Of a stretch of 64,000 nucleotides of DNA, positions 54,892 to 64,000 are shown in pieces. Position numbers and translations under genes: made by a program. Origin of the DNA: Talaromyces rugulosus (taxonomy: Eukaryota > Ascomycota > Eurotiomycetes > Eurotiales > Trichocomaceae); contig NC_049563.1 of the NCBI RefSeq assembly GCF_013368755.1, positions 744,001 to 808,000 of the forward strand, given 5' to 3'. The notes beneath the pieces are model-generated. The model ran no database searches. It was not told the DNA's origin and saw only the letters and a program-made list of their open reading frames with translations. Within the stretch, counting starts at the first letter, position 1; each line of letters begins with the position of its first letter.

Positions 54892-55653
54892 GAATTGAAG
54901 CCTGTCCGTCCTTGACTCAGGGTATTGCACAGCATTCATTGCAAAGCACAGGATATCTTGCTACTCCCACCATGATCCCCATGGGCGATCAAGTCGAACG
55001 GCCACTCTCATCTTCAACCATCTTCCCATTCACCGCATCTGCAATCGCAATCGAAAATTCGTTTTATCTTTTTTTGTACGATTCATACTATTTTCTTCTT
55101 CTTTTTTTTCTTTGTTTCCTATGTCTCAACTCCTATTCCAGCCCATGGCGCGTTGCCCTGCAACGATGCTCTAAATTGTGTATGCTGGCGGAGCTATTGT
55201 CTCTTTTTGTCTCCTCACAATGTGTGCCTGGAGTAGTTAGTGAATAGGCAGATGAATGAAATAATGCGATGCGGTGTAAAATATATCTATAATAATATAA
55301 TAATAGAATATAAATTGTAGAAAATAAACACTTGTAGGCAGCGGCCAATTAGCCCAGTTACGTCATCGAGCAGATCACATGCCAAGCCTCACCGCGAACC
55401 TTCCGCCTTGCTCTCTTTCTCTTTCATCTTTACACTCAGTGCATTGTATACTTTTAGCTTTACAGCCTGGCTATCGACTTTGACTGGGTAGGTCTGATAT
55501 ATCTCCATTCAGTCTCCAAGTATGGCCTTTGTTGGCTCTGATCCGGATACCTGCCAGTGGTAGCTAAACTCCTACCACACCGCTATCGTTAACACCATGG
55601 ATGAAACAAAAACATAGCGACGCTAGCATCTCTTATCATTGACAAACACCAAA
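54892..55653. promoter_or_regulatory. Upstream region of the DDHD gene with CCAAT and ATF/CREB sites
   Basis: A CCAAT box (55345-55349) and a TTACGTCA (ATF/CREB, 55358-55365) site lie about 300 bases before the DDHD start. The left part is the 3' end of the previous gene with AT-rich runs (AATAATATAATAATAG near 55289-55308). Confidence 0.5.
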
Positions 55654-58605
55654 ATGTCCGGTCCGGTGCACACGTACGGCGCGACCTGCCTTCGCGCAAC
55701 TCCGAAACAAGATCTGGTCGCTCTACGGTCGTCCTCTACGCCTCCCCAAGTCCACGCCCAGTTCTTCTACACGTCGTCTCTTCCTATCGATGATCCCCTC
55801 ACGCCCTTGCCTGCTCCGACGAACTCGGCGACCTCGAATGCGGCCTCTGTGCCTCAGCCATTTTCCGCGCGAGACAATATTACATTAGAGCAGACGTGGA
55901 GAGCGCTGGAGGCCTCCCGAAATGCAAGGCCTCAACAAGAAGCTAGCGAATCGCTCCAGGGGTCTAGAATATCTACTTTGATTCTTCGCGGGAAGCAATC
56001 TCTGGAAAATGCCACATCTGTTTCGGGACCCAGCCTTGCGGCGAGAACTTCAGAGGACATTGCGATCAATGACCAAAGAGAAAGGGGACAAAGTTTAAGC
56101 ACAACCGGCCAAAGGAGTTTGGGGAAATCAGCGTCTCTCAAGAAGAGGGATATCTCGCCCCTAGGGAGGCGCATCAAGTCTGCAAAGCGCACAAGTGCTT
56201 CTTCTCCGGGCGCAGAAGACGAAGGATTTGACTTTTCTACTTCTCATGAGGGACAGCCTGCTGGCAATCACATCAGTGGGTCTCCATTCGCTAGATCTTC
56301 ATCGAGACGGTCGAAATCACCTTCAGAATCTACTTTGGGAGACGGAACAGAACGTAACAGCGCTCGATTTGAAGCGTCAGCTCGTGACTTTAAAGATACC
56401 GACACAAATCTTGCTGGCGATGCTCATTTGGCCCAGGACACTGAGGCTGCAGGAGAAGACACTGAAAATGATTCTGCAGAATATAAGATACCCGTTGGGG
56501 TGTCGCGTCTTCATTTGGTGGAACTTCCGGGACTAAAGGTATTTCTTAATATAGCATTTAGTTACAACTCGTATCTGACTGGACCTAGATGAAACCGATT
56601 TATTGGAGCCCTCTACATGACATATCAGACGTTCTTCGCGCTACCTGGTTCTACAAAAACACGATGCTCCCTATCGAGCCACGGCTCGCAAATGAACTGG
56701 AGAAAGGCTACCACTACATGCGTGCTTGGACAGAGACTTGGCAAGATGAGCTGAACAGCTGTGTCGAAAATGGAGCCGAGGCCGAAACGAAAGTCATGTA
56801 TAAGTTGTGGGAAGATGATATCACGGCTGCAAGCACAGCTACAAGCCGGCCTAGTACGATGCAGGACGGGGGTTCTCTCCCAAATGCTTCAAATGATACT
56901 GCCAAGGAAGATAAAAAGAACTTTTCATTTGCACAGAATGTATCTGCAAGCGGGTCGGACAACGAGCCAGAGACGAACCCTTTCAAGCAGTCGAGTGTCA
57001 TCTTCGTTGACGGCAAAGACGCCCAAATTCTCCGACCAAGCCTGCTTCCTTCTGTTTCGAGAAATCGTCGACCGCTCAGCCCGATTCGAAAGGGCCGCCA
57101 AATCGGCATCCCAGTTGTTCGTGGGTTTGATAGAAAACAGTGGGATGAGCTTCATCCTACCAAACAAACAAACATCGACATGAGGCACTATATCATGCGA
57201 CCTCAGATGAGGAATGCTAGAGGGGGCCAAATATGTTATGCATGTGCTATAGAGGAGTCCCGCCCGAATCCATCGGATTTGATTTTTGTCATTCACGGTA
57301 TTGGTCAGAAGTTATCGGAGAGGATGGAGAGCTTCCATTTTACTCACGCCATAAACAGTTTCCGAAGGTCCGTGAACATGGAGCTAAACAATGAAGAAAT
57401 CTGGCCCCATATACGACAGGACCATGGAGGCATTATGGCGCTTCCTATTAATTGGCGGTCCACGCTTTCGCTTGACGATGCTGAAGCTGATCCTTTGAGC
57501 GTTGATGACGACCCAACCGCCAACCAGTACACGCTCAAAGATATCACGGCTGATACGATACCAGCAGTCCGTTCGCTCATCAGTGATGTCATGCTAGATA
57601 TTCCGTACTATCTCTCTCACCACAAAGACAAAATGGTACGAGCGCTCGTGAAGGAGGCCAACAGGGTGTATCGGCTTTGGTGTTTGAATAATCCTGGGTT
57701 CCATGAGCACGGAAGAGTCCACTTGGTCGCCCACTCGCTTGGAAGCATTATGGCTCTAGATGTTCTGAGTAACCAGCCAACCAAGCTTCCTGACATTGAT
57801 TTTCATCGAGACGAGTTGCACATGGACTTTTTTGAGTTTGATTCGAAGAATGTCTTTCTCTGTGGTAGCCCTGCCGGTCTTTTCTTGCTGCTCAACAAAG
57901 GTGAGGTTTTCATTATTTTTTTCCGAAACCTAAATACTAACTATTGTCAGCAAATCTTCTTCCGCGACGAGGTAGGAACAAGCCAGGCAGAGAAGGGGAA
58001 GATATGCAACGAGGCGTTGCTGGAGAGGCAAAGAAATACGGTTGCGTGGCAGTTGACAACCTGTATAATATTATGCACACTACTGATCGTGAGTCTTCTA
58101 TTCTTCCTTTATCTTCTGTAATATACTGACCCAAAAAAAACTAGCTATTACCTACCGACTGAACGCAGCCGTGAGCAGCGAGCTGGCCGAGTCTCTAAAA
58201 CCCGCGTCTGTGCCTAGCTCATCTTCTTCATTTTTCTCTTCCCTGGGCAGCGTGTTCCGGTGGAGTTCAGCCAACAAGGGGATAGGATCAAAGACGCCCT
58301 CTCGCCCTGCTGCGGTTAGCAAACTACCATCCAATGTTGAACTCGAGACACACGACTTTAACCGTGAAGAGATTGCCGAAACTCGAATGCTGCTGCTGAA
58401 CGACAACGGCCAGATTGATTACTATCTCTCTGGCGGTGGCGGACCACTGAATATTCAATATCTCAACATGCTAAGCGCCCACAGCAGTTACTGGATTCTG
58501 CCAGACTTTGTGCGGTTTGTCGTTGTTGAAATCGCAAGACGCCAGGACAAAGATGGCACAATACCGGCTCTTCGTGCAGAGAAGAAGAAAGGTTGGAAAT
58601 CGTGA
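55654..58605 (+). CDS. DDHD-domain phospholipase (PA-PLA1-like)
   Basis: Four exons (55654-56538, 56589-57900, 57951-58088, 58145-58605) give 931 residues. A Ser/Arg-rich N-terminal third is followed by WWE-like sequence (YWSPLHDISDVLRATWFYKNT, YHYMRAWTETWQDEL). The lipase core has LIFVIHGIGQK and the nucleophile elbow AHSLGS (Ser near residue 677). The DDHD domain proper lies at the C-terminus (DFFEFDSKNVFLCGSPAGLFLLLNK, MLLLNDNGQIDYYLSGGG, SYWILPDFVRFVVVEI). Members hydrolyse phosphatidic acid or related lipids in the secretory pathway. Intron 2 joins NK to ANLLPRRG. Confidence 0.88.
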
Positions 58606-58911
58606 TAGTTTTGGTTATCTCTTTTCATTTTGCTGAGAATATTTGCGCCATTTTTGGTTTGGGTGTTTTGAAGTTCCGTTACAGCGCTCATATAACAGTT
58701 ATACCCTCATATCACTTTTTGCATACTTGGCTAGACCTCGCTACATTCTGAGCGTTTTGTATACATAGTTTAGACTACATATATAAAATACTCTACATGG
58801 AAACTAAGTCAATGACTTGCTAAAAAGGCATTTTTTAATATTTGTTCAAAACTCAAATAACCATCTAGTTCAAATGGCAAAAAAAAAAAAAGAAAAAAAA
58901 AAAACACCCAC
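58606..58911. other. Convergent 3' spacer
   Basis: AT-rich, A-run-containing space between two convergent genes. No gene. Confidence 0.45.
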
Positions 58912-61268
58912 TCAGTCATCCGAAACAATACTCCCCATCAACAACGCCTCCACAAGCTGATTCTCTTCGATTCTGCCCACTCCAGGCCGGAGAACCAGCA
59001 AAGCATTCGCCTTGGCAAGACTGCCCACGCGTGAGCTCCTCTGTCCCACACCAGCAAGACCCGTGCTGGCTGCGTATAACCGGCCGTCTTTGTTTGATGC
59101 TGTCACGATGGCGCGGTGGTATTCAGTTCGTTTTGGGTCGAGTGGAATGGCGTGTGCGAGTATTGCTGAGACTATAGGTAGACCGACGTTGCTAGCGTAT
59201 TTGTGAGATGTTGATGCGGCCAGACCCATCATCTGGTGCAGCGAGGGGAGGACGAAGAGGTTCAGCGTGACAAGCGCCGAGACAGGGTTTCCAGGGAGAG
59301 AGAAAATCAGTCGTCGCTCGCGCTCTTGCTGTGAAGTTGAAGCTGGAGTTGAAGGTGAAGTTGATGATGACGAGGTTGGTTTGTATGGTACTGAAGCAAA
59401 TGTGGTGGGTTTGCCTGGTTTCATGGATACCCTACCAAAGTGAATTGTGCCGCCGAGGACGCGCTCGATGGTGGGTTTGAGCAGGTCGAGCTCGCCCATG
59501 GATACACCCCCAGTTGTGATTATGATGTCTACGGGGGGCTGCTGACCAGCTCCTAAACCGCGCAGAGCACCTCGCAGGGCTTGTTCCAGTTCGCCAGCCG
59601 GCGTGTCGCGCGCGATGCCGAGATCAACGGTCTGGAACCCCCAGGAGCGAAGACATGAGATCAAGGACGGTCGGTTGGAGTCGCGGATCTGGCCACCGGT
59701 GAGAACCCTGCGGTCGTCGTGCTCGACCAGCTCGTCGCCAGTGCTCAACACGCCGACTGTGGGCTTTTTGAATATCTTGACCGTGTGAGTACCCGTCGAG
59801 GCCAGTAGGCCGATTTCTCCGCCGACAGCGGAAATCAAATCGCCCTTGGAAAGGATCTTGCTACCCTTGGTCACGTCACTTCCGGGCTCGCGCACATTTT
59901 CACCGGGTTTGATTTCGTCGGTTAGGATTTCGACTGTTGCTTCTTCTTTTCCGTCGGGGGTTGTTGATGCGAGAGCTGTGTCTTCGACCATGACCACTGC
60001 GTTTGCATTTGGTGGAAGAGGAGCGCCAGTCGTTATGCGTGCTATTGAGCCTTGTTCAAGAGGCGGTGGCATCGATGCGGCTTGTGCGTGAGAAACTGAA
60101 GCAACCGGAAACACGCCCTTTGTCCGTGGGCCAGGAGCTGATTCCTGGGGCGCAATCACGGCATATCCGTCGACAATACTTGCTCGATATGCTGGAACAG
60201 CTTCTCCAGCATATACGTCTTCGGCAAGCACCGAGCCGACAAGATTTGAGTCTATGGGCACTTCAATGATAGAAGGTTCTGGGGTCTCCTCTGCGATTAT
60301 CTTGAGCGCCTCTTCCACGGAAAGCATGGGATACGGCGAGGACCGATATCGTCTTGTGGGACCTGCATTTGGGTCGTTCGACTGGGGGCGATCTTCTGGT
60401 AAAGTATGGGCCTTTGGAACCTGGTGTCCTCCGGATTCACCGCCATGGTGATGGTGATGATGATGGTGGTGACTATGGCCATGGCCATGGCCGTGGTCGT
60501 TGTGCTTTGTTACATTGTTGTTTGTTGCCGACACTGCAGCTTCTGATTCCAGTTTCTTTAGACCCCCAGCATGGATTTCTCTTGAATTTGCGCCTGCTGC
60601 TTGAATGCAAGCATGCGGCAAGAGATTAATGACAGCTTCGAGGTTTTCCTTTGCTCCCTTGGGAGATCCTGGGAGTGTGAGGATCAAGCTCTGGTTTCGG
60701 ACTCCTGCTACTGGGCGAGACATGACGGCGACTAGTGATTATTAGTTAATTTAGACAAGTAATTTTCACAGCAGTCATACGTAATACATACACGGTGTCA
60801 CCTGTAGAGAGGCAGCGAGCATGCCATGCCTTTGTGTGTTTGTTAGTCCATAAATCATATATGATCGGCCCCCGAGGTTGATACAATGCTTACACAAGAC
60901 CAGGAGCATGGCGATGTATCAATGGCGAGACTGTCTATCAGACAGAAAATACAAAGTTAATATAAACGAGTAATTGGCAGTGGAAAAAAGAAAGGGAGAT
61001 GAACCTCAGGCGTCACATCCTTAACAGCGAACCCTGTTCCCCCGCTAGTCACAATCAAGTTGTAAATGTCAGACTCATTGTCTGCCCATTCTTTAATTGT
61101 ACTCTGTATTTGCTCCGGGTCATCAGGTACAATCCTGACAATTGGAGCTGCCCAAGTGCTCGATCGCTGCGAAAACGCCTCTGTCAGGGCGGGGCCGGCC
61201 TTGTCAGTGTGCGGGTCTTGGGATGCTGTGTCTGAGATGACCAAGACTGCCGGACGCAGAGAAGACAT
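58912..61268 (-). CDS. cnxE: Molybdopterin biosynthesis fusion protein, MogA-MoeA (gephyrin/CnxE type)
   Basis: Exon 1 (61005-61268) has the MogA domain: MSSLRPAVLVISDTAS, AGPALTEAF and IYNLIVTSGGTGFAVKDVTPE. Two short exons follow, with VSPLIHRHAPGLV and HGMLAASLQ, joining VTPF and then AVMSRPVAGVRNQSLI in the last exon (58912 to about 60730). A linker with a run of His, Gly and Asp/Ser (HGHGHGHSHHHHHHHHHG) precedes the MoeA domain: PYPMLSVEEALKIIAEE, ASIVDGYAV, ARITTGAPLPPNA, GVLSTGDELV and DIIITTGGVSMGELDLL, then LIFSLPGNPVSALVTLNLFV. The fusion inserts molybdenum into molybdopterin and matches the A. nidulans cnxE layout. MogA to MoeA order, as in gephyrin. Nitrate reductase depends on this pathway. 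Confidence 0.9.
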
Positions 61269-61870
61269 TATTTTGTTTTATTTTAATTTTTTAGTTGGAT
61301 AAGGGAGATATCAGAGGAGTCCTCATATAGTTGTGGAGGGAAGATGTTGGGATGCAGCAGTGACGATAAGCTCATGAATGCATGCATGGGCTAGACCAAG
61401 GTGCCCCACATGCAGAACTGTATTCTCGATTGTATTCTCGATTTACCTTCCACTGTATTTTTCGATCGTGTTCTGATTAACAAAATGCAGGTGACTTTCT
61501 CTAGAGCTAGTGATGATAAAAAAATACACTCGAATTGGGTACATAAATGTGAGACATATAGTTCAATACATAGCTCAATATAACCCATTCTGCCACACAT
61601 CATCAATTGATATCAGAATGAGATAGCGGCTTCTTGCTGGTCAGAACATTTTCAACCAAAAAAAGATATGCTATCAGAGTAACTGTACATTTGCCTGTCT
61701 AGGCGAAGCCAATCTTCGCGGGGAGAGAAATTAACACACAAACCCATACGCCCCGTGCCATATATGCTCGTAATAAGCTCTCTTAACCAAGCAAGAATTT
61801 TGAACGCTGCTCCTCAGAGCGAAGCGAGTTCCTGCTTGCAAATCTGTCTTCACCCGCCCCATTCCATCGC
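61269..61870. other. Spacer between cnxE and the V-ATPase gene
   Basis: The 3' end of the V-ATPase gene and 5' flank of cnxE. A direct repeat of TGTATTCTCGAT occurs at about 61419-61442, abutting. No gene is seen. Confidence 0.45.
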
Positions 61871-62706
61871 TCACTTGAAATCCACAGCCTTGCCAGAGAC
61901 GAGCAGTCCAATGATCAAACCGAAAAGACCGAGAACTGAGCTGAAAATCTCAACAACCAGAATTTTCACGAAACTGTAATAATGAACATGTTAGCATGGT
62001 GAAAAAAAGGGCGTAAGGATAGAGAGAAACCAACAGGCTGGGATCGGCGGCGTCGGCCAGAGCAGCACTACTACCGTTGATACCGACAGACACACCGCAA
62101 ATCAAGTTGGTAAACCCGACGATAATACCAGACCAAAACAAGGCAAATCCAGTGTACATGTTGCTGGCCGAGTAGAGGTTTTCCGGGTCGACGCTGTTAA
62201 GCTTGGAAGTGAAGATGATGGCCATGATCACACCGTAGATAGCCACGACCTCGCAGAAAATAATCGAAATCAAGTTTTTTGTTCGTATTCTAGGTGCCTT
62301 GACACCTCCACCCAGGATAGACGAGCCGGTAAGGAGGATTCCCCTGAGAGTGACGAGACTTGGTCAGAACCTGTAACGTGTCCACATGTTTGATGATATC
62401 CCTTGTAATACGCACCATGCTGCACCAACAACTGAAAGACCAATGCACATAGCGATACCGATAGTTGCCCATGTGAATGGCGAAACGGATTCGAGGAATT
62501 GTCCAACCTAAAAGTCTCCTGTCAGAACTATGCACGGTCCCACGATCGCATCACCACTATACATTGAAAGCTTCTCCCTCGCCATGAAACAATAGATCTA
62601 GAGAGTATGTTAGCAAGCCGAAGAAAGAACAAGCAGACTGGAAGCTCTTACAAGCACCAACGACAACAAATGCCGTGGTCGAAATGCCAATGGGATAGAG
62701 AACCAT
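61871..62706 (-). CDS. vma16: V-type ATPase proteolipid subunit c'' (Vma16)
   Basis: The spliced product is about 200 residues: [89 protein letters not shown], and a C-terminus of [22 protein letters not shown]. The Glu in [11 protein letters not shown] is the buried proton-binding residue of c'' subunits. Five exons are needed; a 57-nt intron separates DPSL from FVKI. Vma16 is part of the V0 ring that pumps protons into vacuoles. The start ATG (62706) is preferred because it opens directly on the first helix. Confidence 0.9.
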
Positions 62707-63206
62707 GGTTGCCGGAGATCGCAGGCCAGCGGAATCTTGAGCGAAGGGGAAATACACCGACAGTATAAGTAATCAGAGCAAGTTATCTAGGCGACAACTG
62801 CACATCAGAAAACCAGACGTTGGACCCGTTTGACGTGTTGGGGGTAAATACTGCCTGGTCTTGAGCTGTTGTTGCGGACGAAGGTCGACCTCCCATTTGC
62901 CGGGCGGTGAGGCTGGGCGGCGCAGTGGTTGGTCCGCGCCCTCGAGCATGGCCGCCCGCGGCATGCAGTGGGCGAAGCGGACTGCGAGCTTCCCCTTCTT
63001 CTTCTTCTTCCCAGAGACTATTGCTAGGTGACTTTGTTGGATGCCTGGTTTTGTGTCTGCCTTCACGACCGCTACGAATATATTCCCTCTGCTTTTCTCG
63101 ACATTGAATCCCTCGCCGTAATCACGACCCTTTTATTTTTGTACGACGTGTGTCTATCTGATCCGGTCCCCTGAGGACATTCTTGATACCGATCAACTCC
63201 CTCGGC
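62707..63206. promoter_or_regulatory. Divergent promoter between vma16 and ypt6
   Basis: A 500-bp space between outward-facing start codons of two constitutive genes. It contains a CTTCTTCTTC tract (62996-63008). No gene is supported. Confidence 0.45.

Positions 63207-64000
<794 letters not shown>

Overview
This is nuclear DNA from a filamentous ascomycete, most likely a eurotiomycete (Aspergillus/Penicillium-type). The signs are many 47-90 nt GT-AG introns with CTAAC/CTGAC-like branch sites, two Zn2Cys6 regulators with fungal-specific domains, a DUF3425-type bZIP, a Pth11/rhodopsin-like membrane protein, a DASH subunit, and a gephyrin-type MogA-MoeA fusion (cnxE type). I saw no tRNA, rRNA, CRISPR array or intact transposon. 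The genus call is inference, and gene models were spliced by eye.

Left part (0-15 kb): mostly housekeeping genes. They are a SUMO protease (Ulp1), a sphingoid-base-phosphate phosphatase (Lcb3 type), Rho4 GTPase and the DASH subunit Dad1, followed by a monocarboxylate-type MFS transporter and a Zn2Cys6 regulator.

Middle (15-44 kb): a gene-poor, accessory-looking stretch. It holds an OST-alpha/TMEM184-like membrane protein, a second Zn2Cys6 regulator, a secreted arylsulfotransferase-like protein, a bZIP, an SDR oxidoreductase and a methionyl-tRNA synthetase copy cut short by an in-frame TAG. Next come a caspase/legumain-like protease, two unknown proteins and a compact SNF2 ATPase. Decayed genes (a small ORF, an unknown relic, an aminoglycoside-phosphotransferase-like pseudogene), a TA-rich block, a pure G tract and a minisatellite point to sequence decay, possibly including repeat-induced point mutation (RIP). 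The stretch ends with a seven-helix receptor-like gene.

Right part (45-64 kb): mainly conserved genes: snRNP SmF, a DUF866 zinc protein, a frameshifted trypsin-like protease gene, a phenol-hydroxylase-type flavoprotein, a conserved fungal protein of unknown function, a DDHD phospholipase, cnxE, V-ATPase subunit c'' and, running off the right edge, Ypt6/Rab6.

Connections worth following: the palindrome CCCAATTGGGAA lies upstream of both the arylsulfotransferase and the SDR. A perfect double Gcn4/CpcA site lies about 110 bp upstream of the methionyl-tRNA synthetase copy. The 28-36 kb block places a clan-CD protease, two unknown proteins and an SNF2 ATPase side by side; whether they form a system is open.
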